Positions 17,656-28,851 of a stretch of DNA of 64,000 bases are shown piece after piece. This stretch comes from Pseudomonas sp. G2-4. GTDB lineage: Bacteria; Pseudomonadota; Gammaproteobacteria; Pseudomonadales; Pseudomonadaceae. The position numbers and the translations under genes are program-made. Each line of letters begins with the position of its first letter. Positions within the stretch are counted from its first letter, which is position 1. The stretch is taken from positions 496,001 to 560,000 of the forward strand of contig NZ_CP125957.1 of NCBI RefSeq assembly GCF_030064125.1, read 5' to 3'. The notes under the pieces are model-generated. The model did not search any database. It worked only from the letters and a program-made list of their open reading frames with translations, and was not told the DNA's origin.

Positions 17656-18621
17656 CTATTTGTGCAGCGTTCCGCGAACCATACGCATCAGGCCCATGGC
17701 CTTCTTATGCAAGGTGGTCAGACCCTGGCGACGGGGCGGGAGCCTCTCCAGGCCCTGTTTCACGAGCCAATCCTTCCAGCGGATGCGCTCGTCGCGAACC
17801 ACCCAGCCTTCCTGGCTGGCGAAGCTTTCAGCCAGGTGCAGGCCTCGGGTACTGGCCGGAACCAGTTGATCGCGCTTGAGCGTATACAGCTCACCTACCG
17901 GTTTGCCGTCTTCAAGCGGCATCAGGTACAAATCCGGTCGTTTACGGTCCAGGCGCGCCACCAACTGATCACCCTCAAGTCGCTCATCGACATGAAACAG
18001 GCTCAGGGACTTGGCTTCCTTGGGCACATCCAGACGCAAATCATAAATCAGCTGCAACGATGCCGTTGGCAGATGCACGTAGGCCCGTGGCCGCTCGATC
18101 AACTGCAGGTTGGCGCTACGCACCGGGCGGGCCGAGCCGGACAACGGTGTCAGGCGAAACGGCAAGGCTTCTCGGTAGTGCAGGGCCGTGGCGTAGGGGG
18201 CGGGCAGCCAAGTGTCGTTGAAACGCCCGCCGAGCCAGCCTTCCGGGGTTTCCAGCAGGCACTCCTCGGCAATTTCATTGATGGCGGTGAGCAGCGGCAG
18301 GTTCAGTTCATGGGCCGGGACGTAACCGGAAATCAACTTGAGCACCACGTCGCCGCGATCCTGCCGCCGCTGGCGCACCAGCACCCAATAGTCGCGGTTC
18401 TGCCAATGCAGGGTCAGGCGCACCGAGACGCCCAGGTTCGCCAACTCCAGGGAAAAACGCTCGGCATCGTCCACCGCCACCGGACGGCGACGTTGCAAGG
18501 TCTGGGAAAAATTCAAAGGCATCCCGACACTTTGGTAAGTCAGGCCTTCGGGTGTCGCTTCGACGAGCAGGGGCAGGGTCTTGAAGTTGCTTGGGTTCTT
18601 TCTGATGAGCGTACGCGGCAT
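17656..18621 (-). CDS. conserved hypothetical protein (pseudomonad LPS-locus neighbour)
   Basis: A 321-residue soluble protein without signal peptide or membrane segment. It starts MPRTLIRKN after a strong AAGGAG. I see no catalytic motif. The N-terminal part is rich in beta-strand-like alternation, and the C-terminal end is basic (LERLPPRRQGLTTLHKK). Homologues in the same order next to an aldo/keto reductase are known in other pseudomonads, some mislabelled as metal ABC transporter ATPase. No Walker motifs are present, so that label should not be used. Function unknown. Confidence 0.75.
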   Translation of the reverse strand: MPRTLIRKNPSNFKTLPLLVEATPEGLTYQSVGMPLNFSQTLQRRRPVAVDDAERFSLELANLGVSVRLTLHWQNRDYWVLVRQRRQDRGDVVLKLISGYVPAHELNLPLLTAINEIAEECLLETPEGWLGGRFNDTWLPAPYATALHYREALPFRLTPLSGSARPVRSANLQLIERPRAYVHLPTASLQLIYDLRLDVPKEAKSLSLFHVDERLEGDQLVARLDRKRPDLYLMPLEDGKPVGELYTLKRDQLVPASTRGLHLAESFASQEGWVVRDERIRWKDWLVKQGLERLPPRRQGLTTLHKKAMGLMRMVRGTLHK

Positions 18622-18655
18622 GTCGGCTCCTTCCTTAATGCCGCGCTAGGCGGCG

Positions 18656-19468
18656 TCAGTTCTTACGTAGGACCTTGGCGACGGTCGAGACGTTATGGGC
18701 GAGGTGCAGCGGATTGATGGTGCCGACAATAGCACTGGCGACCCCAGGATGCTCAAACAACAGTTCGAAGCTGGCACGAACCGGGTCCACACCCGGGCTC
18801 AGGCACACGTGACCGCTGGCCAGGGCTTTCTTCACCAGGATTGCTTTGCCGTGCTCGGCTGCGTAGTCAATGACAGCCTTCTCGTTTCGTTCGTTCAGAT
18901 TGTAGGTGACCATTGCGCAATCGCCTTGCTCCAGGGCTTTCAAGCCGCCCTCGACGGTCTTGCCGGAAAAACCGAAGCCGCCGATCTTGCCCTCGCGTTT
19001 GAGCGCCGCCAGGGTTGGATAGACCTCGCTGTCGTTGAGGATTGCCAGGTCATTGCCGTCGGAGTGCACCAGCACCAGATCGATGCAGTCCGTTTCCAGG
19101 CGCTTGAGGCTGCGCTCCACCGAGAGTCGGGTATGGGCGGCACTGAAGTCATGGCGCGACTGGCCGTCGCTGAATTCTTCCCCGACCTTGCTGACAATCA
19201 CCCAGTCGTGTCGCTGACCGCGCAACAGCGGGCCCAGGCGTTCTTCGCTGCGGCCATAGGCGGGCGCGGTGTCGATCAGGTTGATGCCCAGGTCGCGTGC
19301 CAGCTTGAGCAGCCTGCGCGCGTCGTCGTCGTCGGGAATCTGGAAGCCGCTGGGGTACTTGACGCCTTGGTCGCGACCGAGCTTGACCGTGCCCAGGCCC
19401 AGGGGGGAAACCATCGGGCCGGTCTGGCCCAGTGGACGATAGAAATCGTGCAGGGTCGGTTGGCTCAT
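18656..19468 (-). CDS. aldo/keto reductase
   Basis: A 270-residue TIM-barrel oxidoreductase using NAD(P)H. The start MSQPTLHDFYRPLG overlaps the stop of the upstream FAD oxidoreductase gene by four bases (ATGA), which decides it over the long open extension. The catalytic tyrosine lies in NLIDTAPAYGRSEERLG near residue 65, and the lysine in DWVIVSKVGEEF. Its substrate is unknown. Coupling to the FAD oxidoreductase suggests they act together. Confidence 0.87.
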   Translation of the reverse strand: MSQPTLHDFYRPLGQTGPMVSPLGLGTVKLGRDQGVKYPSGFQIPDDDDARRLLKLARDLGINLIDTAPAYGRSEERLGPLLRGQRHDWVIVSKVGEEFSDGQSRHDFSAAHTRLSVERSLKRLETDCIDLVLVHSDGNDLAILNDSEVYPTLAALKREGKIGGFGFSGKTVEGGLKALEQGDCAMVTYNLNERNEKAVIDYAAEHGKAILVKKALASGHVCLSPGVDPVRASFELLFEHPGVASAIVGTINPLHLAHNVSTVAKVLRKN

Positions 19469-20640
19469 GGCAGCAGTTGCTCCCAGGCAGGCACGCCCAT
19501 GGGCGGTTTCGGCAACTCCGGCAGTGGGGCCGGGTGGCTTGGCTGGAGGCCATCGCGTTGCAGCGCGCTGATCACCCGATCGGCGAAGTCCGGGGCCAGG
19601 GCCAGTTTGGTTGGCCAACCCACCAGCAGGCGATCCTGCTCGGCAAGGAAAGCGTTGTCCGGGCGGGTCAGGCCCGATTGCAGCGGTTCGGCGCGATCAA
19701 CCCGCAATGTGGCCCATTGCGCGGTGCTGAGATCGACCCATGGCAGCAACTGGCCGAGTTCTTTCTGGGCCGCGGCGATCTGCGCGGCGGGCTCGCGGGC
19801 CACGGCGTCGCCTTCAGCGAGATCGCCGCCCAGGTACCAGACCCATTGACCGTCGGCGGCCGGATGGGTGGTCACGGTGACCCGTGGTTTGGGGCCGCCG
19901 CCCAGGCAGTGGGCGTAGAGTGGTTTGAGGCTCGGGCCCTTGACCAACACCATGTGCAGCGGCCGGCGCTGCATGGCTGGTTGGTCCAGGCCCAGGGCCT
20001 TGAGCACGTCGGCGGTGCCGCCCCCGGCGCTGAGGACAATGCGCTGCGCGCGGATCTCGCGGCCATCCACCTTCAGGCCTACCAGCTCGTCACCTTCGCG
20101 CAGCGGTTCGATGTGTTGCCCGGCCAGCAAACTGTCGCCGGCCAGCTCCGCCAGGCGGGCGATCAGGCTGGGCACGTCCACCACCAGTTCGGCCAGGCGA
20201 TAGACCTTGCCCTTGAAGCGCTTGTCTTGCAGGGCCGGCGGCAGTTGCTCACCCTTGACCTGATCGACCCGCCCACGCACGGCCTTGCTGGCGAAGAAAC
20301 TGGTGAGGTTGCCGGCCAGGGTGCCGGGGGACCAGAGGTAGTGGGCCTCGGACAGCAGGCGCACGCCGGACAGGTCCAACTCACCCGCGCCGCTCAAGGC
20401 TTCGCGCCAGCGCCGCGGCATGTCGGCGATGGCTTCCGAGGCGCCGGTCAGGGCCCCGTGCAAGGCGTACTTGGCGCCGCCGTGAATGATGCCCTGGGAT
20501 TTGACGCTCTGCCCGCCGCCGAGGCTGGCGCTTTCCACCAACACGGTCGAAAAGCCCTGGCGGCGCAGGCGCGCATTCAGCCAGAGGCCGGCGACTCCGG
20601 CGCCGACAATCAGAACGTCGGTGGAAATAACGGATGGCAT
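19465..20640 (-). CDS. FAD-dependent oxidoreductase (DAO type)
   Basis: A 391-residue flavoprotein. The Rossmann motif DVLIVGAGVAGLWLNARL is at the N-terminus, followed by ESASLGGGQSVKSQG. A GG-containing segment QRIVLSAGGGTADVL lies near residue 200. The organisation is that of D-amino-acid-oxidase-like or glycerol-3-phosphate dehydrogenase-like enzymes; the substrate is not known. It is the first gene of a two-gene operon with the aldo/keto reductase. Confidence 0.87.
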   Translation of the reverse strand: MPSVISTDVLIVGAGVAGLWLNARLRRQGFSTVLVESASLGGGQSVKSQGIIHGGAKYALHGALTGASEAIADMPRRWREALSGAGELDLSGVRLLSEAHYLWSPGTLAGNLTSFFASKAVRGRVDQVKGEQLPPALQDKRFKGKVYRLAELVVDVPSLIARLAELAGDSLLAGQHIEPLREGDELVGLKVDGREIRAQRIVLSAGGGTADVLKALGLDQPAMQRRPLHMVLVKGPSLKPLYAHCLGGGPKPRVTVTTHPAADGQWVWYLGGDLAEGDAVAREPAAQIAAAQKELGQLLPWVDLSTAQWATLRVDRAEPLQSGLTRPDNAFLAEQDRLLVGWPTKLALAPDFADRVISALQRDGLQPSHPAPLPELPKPPMGVPAWEQLLP

Positions 20641-20739
20641 GCAGCGACCTCAGAGTTCAAGACGAGGGCGCAGTATACAGGCTCGGTGCAGAGGGCATTT
20701 GTTGATGATCAACATCGGCAGCTTGCAAGGAAAGCTTTT

Positions 20740-20829
20740 GTGGCGAGGGAGCTTGCTCCCGCTGGGTTGCGCAGCAACCCCATTTTTATGGGCGCTTCGC
20801 ACCCAAGCGGGAGCAAGCTCCCTCGCCAC
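20740..20829. repeat. REPIN family A, copy 2
   Basis: Inverted pair of the family A palindrome with a short middle, lying between the FAD oxidoreductase start and the SMR gene stop. Confidence 0.92.
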
Positions 20830-20862
20830 AGAAGTATTCCAGCTCAAAGGATCGGTGTGTTT

Positions 20863-21195
20863 TCAGTGCCCGGCGGTCTTGGAGAACAGCTGAATCACCA
20901 CGACCCCCAACACAATCAACGCCATCCCGAGCATCGCCGGCACGTCCAGCTTCTGCCCGTAGATGAACAATGCCGCCACACTGACCATGACGATCCCCAT
21001 CCCGGCCCAGACCGCATACGCCACGCCCACCGGGACGGTGCGAACGACCAGGGTGAGCATCCAGAATGCAATCCCGTAGCCGGCGATGACCAGCAACAAA
21101 GGCACGGGTGTGCTCAAGCCTTTGATCGCTTTCATCGAAACGGTGGCAATCACTTCGGCGCAGATGGCGATGGCCAGGTAGTAGTAAGCGTTCAT
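20863..21195 (-). CDS. small multidrug resistance (SMR) efflux protein
   Basis: A 110-residue protein with four membrane helices, the normal SMR length. The essential membrane-embedded glutamate is in IAICAEVIATVSMKA at residue 14. GVAYAVWAGMGIVMV is the typical SMR third segment. It exchanges protons for cationic compounds as a dimer in the inner membrane. The ATG at 21195 follows AGAGGAA; an in-frame extension to 21237 lacks one. It is divergent from the LysR gene, which may control it. Confidence 0.9.
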   Translation of the reverse strand: MNAYYYLAIAICAEVIATVSMKAIKGLSTPVPLLLVIAGYGIAFWMLTLVVRTVPVGVAYAVWAGMGIVMVSVAALFIYGQKLDVPAMLGMALIVLGVVVIQLFSKTAGH

Positions 21196-21298
21196 GGGCG
21201 ATTCCTCTTTGAAGGTTGCGTCTTTCGATGTCGCCATTTTAGAGAGGCGGCAGATGGGGTAAAGTCATTACCTATCTGTTTAGAGGATAGGTTGAGCC

Positions 21299-22189
21299 AT
21301 GAATGTTCAGTGGAATCTGGAGCAACTGCGGGTCTTTGTCGGTGTCGCCGACAAGCGTTCGTTTTCCGCCGTGGCCCGGGACCAGCGCAAGGCGCAGTCG
21401 GCCATCAGCAACGCGATTGCCCTGTTGGAAGCCGACCTGGGCGTTTGCCTGTTCGAGCGCAGCAGCGGCCGTCAGCCAATGCTCACGCAAGCCGGTGAGG
21501 CATTGCTGGAGGAGGCGCGCGAAGTGCTGCGTCAGTGCGAACGCCTCAATGGCCGGGCTCAGGCCCTGATGCGAGGGCAGGAGGCGCGCCTGCGCCTGGC
21601 TCAGGACGAGGCCATGCCCTATCAACCGGTCATCAACAGCCTGGTGGCCCTGGCCGAGCAATTCCCCACCCTTGAAGTTCAACTGGCCAGCGCCGCCCAG
21701 GGCGATGTCGCGCGCAAACTGGTGGAGCGTCACGCCGATCTGGGCCTGTTGTTCTACCACGACCGGATCCCCGAGGCGTTGGAACGCCGGGTGCTGGGCA
21801 GCGTCGAGATGGTGACGGTGTGCGGCCGAGAGCATCCCCTGGCCAATCACGCGTACGTAACCTGCCTGGAGATGGCACGGCATCGTCAATTGCTGATGGC
21901 GACCCAGTCCAGCGTCTACCCCGGCAGCGAGCAGGCCAGCCCGCAAGTCTGGCGGGCCGACAGTTTCTACGTCTTGGCCGAATGGCTGAGGTGCGGCCTG
22001 GGCTGGGCCTGGCTGCCACGGCATGTGGTGCAATACCCGGCTTATCTGGATGATATGGTCGAACTCAACAGCGAATGGATTCCACCGGCGCTGGTGGTGG
22101 AATTGGTCTGGCGCCGTGACGAGCCCCTGGGGCCGGCCGCCCGTTGGCTGGCGGAACGTTTTGCCGTGCAGTTGCAGGCGATCGGCTGA
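21299..22189 (+). CDS. LysR-family transcriptional regulator
   Basis: A 296-residue protein with an N-terminal winged helix-turn-helix (about 6-65, LEQLRVFVGVADKRSFSAVA, then KAQSAISNAIALLE) and a C-terminal effector-binding domain. The 103-base gap to the divergent SMR gene is a normal LysR control region, so regulation of that efflux gene is likely. The effector is unknown. Confidence 0.92.
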   Translation: MNVQWNLEQLRVFVGVADKRSFSAVARDQRKAQSAISNAIALLEADLGVCLFERSSGRQPMLTQAGEALLEEAREVLRQCERLNGRAQALMRGQEARLRLAQDEAMPYQPVINSLVALAEQFPTLEVQLASAAQGDVARKLVERHADLGLLFYHDRIPEALERRVLGSVEMVTVCGREHPLANHAYVTCLEMARHRQLLMATQSSVYPGSEQASPQVWRADSFYVLAEWLRCGLGWAWLPRHVVQYPAYLDDMVELNSEWIPPALVVELVWRRDEPLGPAARWLAERFAVQLQAIG

Positions 22190-22211
22190 AAAACCGATAA
22201 ACTCCGCCGCC

Positions 22212-23486
22212 ATGAACAGAACTCTCTATAGCGCGTTGTTTTATCTGGGGCTGCCACTGGTAGCGATTCGGTTGTGGCTGCGGGCACGCAAGGCACCGGC
22301 GTATGCCCGGCGCATCGGCGAGCGCTTTTCCTGGGGCCTGCCGGCCATGGTGCCGGGCGGCATCTGGGTCCATGCGGTGTCGGTGGGCGAAAGCATCGCC
22401 GCCGCACCGATGATTCGTGGCTTGTTGCAACGTTATCCACAGTTGCCGATCACGGTCACCTGCATGACGCCCACCGGGTCCGAGCGGATCCAGGCGCTGT
22501 TCGCCAACGAGCCGCGCATCCAGCATTGCTATTTGCCCTACGACTTGCCCTGCGCCGCCAAGCGTTTTCTCGACCGGGTTCGGCCGTCTCTGGCGGTGAT
22601 CATGGAAACCGAGCTGTGGCCCAACCACATTCACCAATGTGCCAAGCGTGGCATTCCGGTGGCCCTGGCCAATGCGCGGTTGTCGGATCGCTCGGCGCGT
22701 GGCTATGGGCGTTTTCCCCAACTCACCCGGCCGATGCTCGCCGAAATGAGCCTGTTCGCCGTCCAGACTGAAGTCGAAGCCGAGCGATTCCGTCAGTTAG
22801 GCGCCCGGGCAGAAACCGTCGAGGTCACCGGCTCGATCAAGTTCGACCTGACTATCGACCCGCAACTGCTGGAAAGTGCCAGCGCCTTGCGCCGCCAGTG
22901 GCAAGCCATGGAGCGTCCGGTGTGGATCGCCGCCAGCACCCATGAAGGCGAGGACGAAGTGGTGCTGGCCGCCCACCGTCGGCTGCTCGACAGCTATCCC
23001 GATGCGTTGCTGATCCTGGTGCCGCGTCATCCCGAGCGTTTTGACGCCGTGCACCAGTTGTGCGAAAGCCAAGGCTTCGCCACGGTCCGGCGCTCCAGCG
23101 CACAGCCCGTCACCGCCCAGACCTCGGTGCTACTGGGCGACACCATGGGTGAGTTGCTGTTTCTCTACGCGTTGGCCGACAGTGCGTTCGTCGGTGGCAG
23201 CCTGGTACCGAACGGCGGGCACAACTTGCTGGAACCGGCGGCACTGGAGAAACCGGTACTCAGTGGTCCGCATGTGTTCAACTTCCTCGAAATCGCCGGA
23301 CAACTGCGCGCGGCCGGGGCGTTGCAGGAAGTCGACGATGCCCAAAGCCTGGCCCTGGCGGTACAGCGCCTGTTCGAGCTGCCCCGTGATGCCCAGCGCA
23401 TGGCTGAGGCCGGATTGAAGGTGATGCGCACCAATCAGGGCGCGTTGCAGCGGTTGCTGGAGGGGTTGGGGCGGTTGATCGATTGA
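22212..23486 (+). CDS. waaA: Kdo transferase (3-deoxy-D-manno-octulosonic acid transferase)
   Basis: A 424-residue GT30 enzyme that adds Kdo from CMP-Kdo to lipid IVA at the inner membrane. One N-terminal hydrophobic segment (about 5-22) anchors it. Motifs seen are WVHAVSVGESIAA with the catalytic glutamate, LVPRHPERF and GSLVPNGGHNLLEPAAL. The ATG at 22212 lies 22 bases after the LysR stop. Length is normal for the family. Confidence 0.95.
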   Translation: MNRTLYSALFYLGLPLVAIRLWLRARKAPAYARRIGERFSWGLPAMVPGGIWVHAVSVGESIAAAPMIRGLLQRYPQLPITVTCMTPTGSERIQALFANEPRIQHCYLPYDLPCAAKRFLDRVRPSLAVIMETELWPNHIHQCAKRGIPVALANARLSDRSARGYGRFPQLTRPMLAEMSLFAVQTEVEAERFRQLGARAETVEVTGSIKFDLTIDPQLLESASALRRQWQAMERPVWIAASTHEGEDEVVLAAHRRLLDSYPDALLILVPRHPERFDAVHQLCESQGFATVRRSSAQPVTAQTSVLLGDTMGELLFLYALADSAFVGGSLVPNGGHNLLEPAALEKPVLSGPHVFNFLEIAGQLRAAGALQEVDDAQSLALAVQRLFELPRDAQRMAEAGLKVMRTNQGALQRLLEGLGRLID

Positions 23487-23492
23487 GCTTTT

Positions 23493-23623
23493 GTGGCGAG
23501 GGAGCTTGCTCCCGCTCGGCTGCGAAGCAGCCGTAAAACCGGCACCACGGTTCTGGCTGGCAGAACGCGGTGACTGGTTTTGGGCCTGCTTCGCAGGCCA
23601 GCGGGAGCAAGCTCCCTCGCCAC
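23493..23623. repeat. REPIN family A, copy 3
   Basis: Inverted pair of family A units filling the gap between the convergent waaA and tolC-like genes; it may also help end both transcripts. Confidence 0.93.
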
Positions 23624-23636
23624 AAGGGTGTCGTCG

Positions 23637-25076
23637 TTACTGCGCCGGCCGCGAGCGCAACTGCTGCGCCGCTGCTTGCGCAAGGTCCGGTGGCAGGAAG
23701 TCCCGGTCCGGGTTGTAGTCGGGCTTGAGATAACGTGACAGATCCTGCAGATCCGCCGGGCTCAACGTACCGGCGGCCTGCTTCAGACGCAGGTTGTCGA
23801 GGATGTAGTCGTAGCGGGCGTTGTTGTAATTGCGCACAGAGGTGTACAGCTGACGCTGGGCATCGAGCACATCGACGATGTTGCGAGTGCCCACCTGGTA
23901 ACCGATTTCGGTGGCCTCCACCGCGCTCTGGTTGGAGATGATCGACTGGCGCCGGGCCTGGACCTGCTCCACATCGGTGTTCACCGCGCGGTGCAGGTTG
24001 CGAGTGTTTTCCACCACCTGTCGGCGCAGGCCTTCGCGTTGCTGTTCGGTCTGGGTGAGCTGCGAGTAGGACTCGCGCACCTGGGAGCTGGTCAGCCCGC
24101 CGCTGTAGATCGGAATACTCAGTTGCAAACCGATGGTGCGTTGCTCGGCATCGCCGCCGTAGCGCTGTCCGGTCGGGTTCGGGTTGGTGAAGCCGAGGCC
24201 GTCGTTGTCGCCTTTTTTGTACTGGGCTATCGCATCGAGGGTCGGCGCATGACCGGCCTTGCGTTGGCGCAGGGTGTCTTCGGCGGCGTCGACGGCGTAG
24301 TTGCTGGCCAGCAGGTTCAGGTTCTGCTTGGCCGCCGTGTCGACCCAGGCCTTGGCGTCGTTCGGTGTCGGCGGCAGGATCGGCAGGGTATGGACGATAC
24401 CCTGGAGCGAGTTGTACTGGCGGTTGGTCAGGGTGATCAAGGCTTCGAAGGCGTCGTCGACCTGGCGCTGGGCGAGGATCCGGTTGGCCCGCGCCGTATC
24501 GTAGCTGGCCTGGGATTGCAGCACGTCGGTCTTGTCCGACAGGCCCACGTCGAAGCGCTCGTTGGACTGGTCGAGCTGGCGCTTGAACGCCGCTTCCTCA
24601 GCCTTGGTCGAGGCCAGGTTGTCCTGGCTGCGCAGCACATTGAAATAGCTCTCGGCGCTTTGCAGGATCATGTTCTGTTCGGTGGCCGACAGTTGTAGCG
24701 AGGCTTGTTCGTTGACGGACTTTGCCGCCTGGAGTTGGAACCAGCGGTCGGCACGGAAAATCGGTTGGGACAGCGTGGCCTGGTAAACCGTGGCGCTGCG
24801 AGTGGCGGTCATCGCCGGCTGGTCGAGCTCGGTACGGGTATTGTTCAGGTCGGCACCGGCCGAGAGGTTTGGTAACAACCCGGCGCGCGCCTGGGGCACC
24901 ACTTCCTTCTGTGCGCCATATTGGGCGCGGGCGGCGGCCAGGTCGGCGTTGTTGTCCACCGCCTCCTGGTACACGCTCACCAGATCGGTTTTGGTGGTCA
25001 AGGGCGCTTCGGCAGCCCAGGCCATTCCATTGGACGCACAAGACACGGCAAGGGCCAGTGAGAGTTTGCGCAGCAT
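23637..25076 (-). CDS. TolC-family outer-membrane channel (OpmH-like)
   Basis: A 479-residue protein with a signal peptide (residues 1-23, LSLALAVSCASNGMAWA then AEAP). Two OEP repeats follow, each with long helical segments such as AAARAQYGAQKEVVPQ and VEQVQARRQSIISNQSAV. It forms a trimeric tunnel through the outer membrane for type I secretion or RND efflux. The ATG at 25076 follows AGGGAT. Next to thiC, the P. aeruginosa homologue is OpmH. Which inner-membrane pump it serves is not visible here. Confidence 0.9.
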   Translation of the reverse strand: MLRKLSLALAVSCASNGMAWAAEAPLTTKTDLVSVYQEAVDNNADLAAARAQYGAQKEVVPQARAGLLPNLSAGADLNNTRTELDQPAMTATRSATVYQATLSQPIFRADRWFQLQAAKSVNEQASLQLSATEQNMILQSAESYFNVLRSQDNLASTKAEEAAFKRQLDQSNERFDVGLSDKTDVLQSQASYDTARANRILAQRQVDDAFEALITLTNRQYNSLQGIVHTLPILPPTPNDAKAWVDTAAKQNLNLLASNYAVDAAEDTLRQRKAGHAPTLDAIAQYKKGDNDGLGFTNPNPTGQRYGGDAEQRTIGLQLSIPIYSGGLTSSQVRESYSQLTQTEQQREGLRRQVVENTRNLHRAVNTDVEQVQARRQSIISNQSAVEATEIGYQVGTRNIVDVLDAQRQLYTSVRNYNNARYDYILDNLRLKQAAGTLSPADLQDLSRYLKPDYNPDRDFLPPDLAQAAAQQLRSRPAQ

Positions 25077-25234
25077 GAGGCGATCCCTACTTCTCGAATG
25101 TTTGCGCACAAGCGGCGCGGCGTAGCGAGTGTAGTTGCGCACACGCGCGGCAACAATCCTGTATATGCGCCATTCATCACGCCTTTTGCCCTGGCGATGG
25201 CGTTCTCTCGTGGTTGTGTCTAGACTGGCCGGGT

Positions 25235-27387
<2,153 letters not shown>

Positions 27388-27395
27388 TTCGAGCT

Positions 27396-27425
27396 GATGG
27401 GGGCGGTGTTTTCACCGCCCCCATC
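27396..27425 (+). terminator. strong hairpin after thiC
   Basis: A perfect 13-base-pair stem, GATGGGGGCGGTG and its complement, closed by TTTT, eight bases after the thiC stop. No T-run follows; its last bases merge into a REP element. It may end transcription or protect the thiC mRNA 3' end. Confidence 0.6.
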
Positions 27426-27515
27426 GCGAGCAAGCTCGCTCCCACAGGGGATCTGCTGTGAACACAAAATCCGTGTACGCCGGTGATCCTCTGTGGGAGC
27501 GAGCTTGCTCGCGAT
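27423..27515. repeat. REPIN family B, copy 1
   Basis: Inverted pair of the second palindrome family, TGTGGGAGCGAGCTTGCTCG, between thiC and cytX. This family differs from family A in its stem and flanks; eight sites occur in the window. Confidence 0.92.
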
Positions 27516-27558
27516 AGCGGCCAGAAAAACAACAAATATCCCTCTGAGATGACAACCC

Positions 27559-28851
27559 TTGAACATCCAACCCAGCACCTACTCCCCCGACACCGCCGTC
27601 CCCCTGGACAAACGCGTCTTCGGCGCCCGCGATCTGTTTTCCCTGTGGTTCTCCCTCGGCATTGGCCTGATGGTCTTGCAGGTCGGCGCCTTGCTGGCAC
27701 CGGGCTTGGGCCTGAGCGGTTCGTTGCTGGCGATTTTCCTCGGCACGCTGGTGGGCGTCCTGCTGCTGGCGGCCGTCGGCGTGATCGGCAGCGACACCGG
27801 CCTGTCGGCCATGGCCGCCCTCAAGCTCAGCCTCGGCGGCAAGGGCGCGAGCGTGCCGGCGGTGTTGAACCTGCTGCAACTGATCGGCTGGGGCTCGTTC
27901 GAAATCATCGTCATGCGCGATGCGGCCAGCCTGCTCGGCGCCCGCGCTTTCAGTGAAGGCAGCCTGGGCTCGAATCCGCTGCTATGGACCCTGTTCTTCG
28001 GTGCCTTGGCGACCTTGCTCGCAGTGAGCGGGCCGTTGACGTTCGTGCGTAAAGTCCTGCGCAAGTGGGGCATCTGGCTGCTGCTGGCGGCGTGCATCTG
28101 GCTGACCTGGAACCTGTTCGCCAAGGCCGATCTGGCGGCGCTGTGGACTCAGGCGGGCGACGGCTCGATGCCGCTGGCGGTGGGGTTTGATATCGCGATC
28201 GCCATGCCGCTGTCCTGGCTGCCGCTGATCGCCGACTACTCACGCTTCGGCAAACGCGCCAAAAACGTCTTTGGTGGCACTGCCGTGGGTTTCTTCATTG
28301 GCAACTTCTGGTTGATGAGCCTGGGCGTGGCCTACACCCTGGCGTTCGCGCCGAGCGGTGAAGTCAATGCGTTGCTGCTGGCCCTGGCGGGCGCCGGGCT
28401 GGGAATCCCACTGCTGCTGATTCTGCTGGACGAGTCGGAAAATGCCTTTGCCGATATTCATTCGGCGGCGGTGTCCAGCGGCATGTTGTCGGGGTTGAAG
28501 GTCGAGCACCTGGCCTTGGCGATCGGCGTCATCTGCACGTTGATCGCCTGCTTCGCACCGTTGGCGCAGTACCAGAACTTCCTGTTGCTGATCGGCTCGG
28601 TGTTCGCGCCGCTGTTCGGCGTGGTGCTGGTGGACCACTTCATCCTGCGCAAACGCAGCAGCCAGGTGTTGTCGTCCGCGTTGCGCTGGCCGGCACTGCT
28701 GGCCTGGTTGGGCGGGGTGAGCACGTATCACCTGCTGGCCAATTTCTACCCGGACATTGGCGCAACCCTGCCGTCGCTGATCCTGGCAGGGTTGCTGCAA
28801 CTGTTGCTGGGCCGAGCCTTCAGCTACGGCCGGGGAACAGCTCGGGCTTGA
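27559..28851 (+). CDS. cytX: NCS1-type hydroxymethylpyrimidine transporter CytX
   Basis: A 430-residue permease with about 12 membrane segments. LFSLWFSLGIGLMVLQVG near residue 29 and LSWLPLIADYSRFGKRAK near 215 are NCS1 features. CytX imports the thiamine pyrimidine precursor, which fits its place after thiC. The best start is TTG at 27559; an ATG ten bases before it is out of frame. Expression may depend on readthrough from thiC past the hairpin and REPIN. Its 3' end overlaps the convergent lipoprotein gene by 32 bases. Confidence 0.85.
   Translation: MNIQPSTYSPDTAVPLDKRVFGARDLFSLWFSLGIGLMVLQVGALLAPGLGLSGSLLAIFLGTLVGVLLLAAVGVIGSDTGLSAMAALKLSLGGKGASVPAVLNLLQLIGWGSFEIIVMRDAASLLGARAFSEGSLGSNPLLWTLFFGALATLLAVSGPLTFVRKVLRKWGIWLLLAACIWLTWNLFAKADLAALWTQAGDGSMPLAVGFDIAIAMPLSWLPLIADYSRFGKRAKNVFGGTAVGFFIGNFWLMSLGVAYTLAFAPSGEVNALLLALAGAGLGIPLLLILLDESENAFADIHSAAVSSGMLSGLKVEHLALAIGVICTLIACFAPLAQYQNFLLLIGSVFAPLFGVVLVDHFILRKRSSQVLSSALRWPALLAWLGGVSTYHLLANFYPDIGATLPSLILAGLLQLLLGRAFSYGRGTARA

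Noticed and set aside
17656-18621. Metal ABC transporter ATPase label for the 321-residue protein
   Set aside because: No Walker A, signature or Walker B motif is present.
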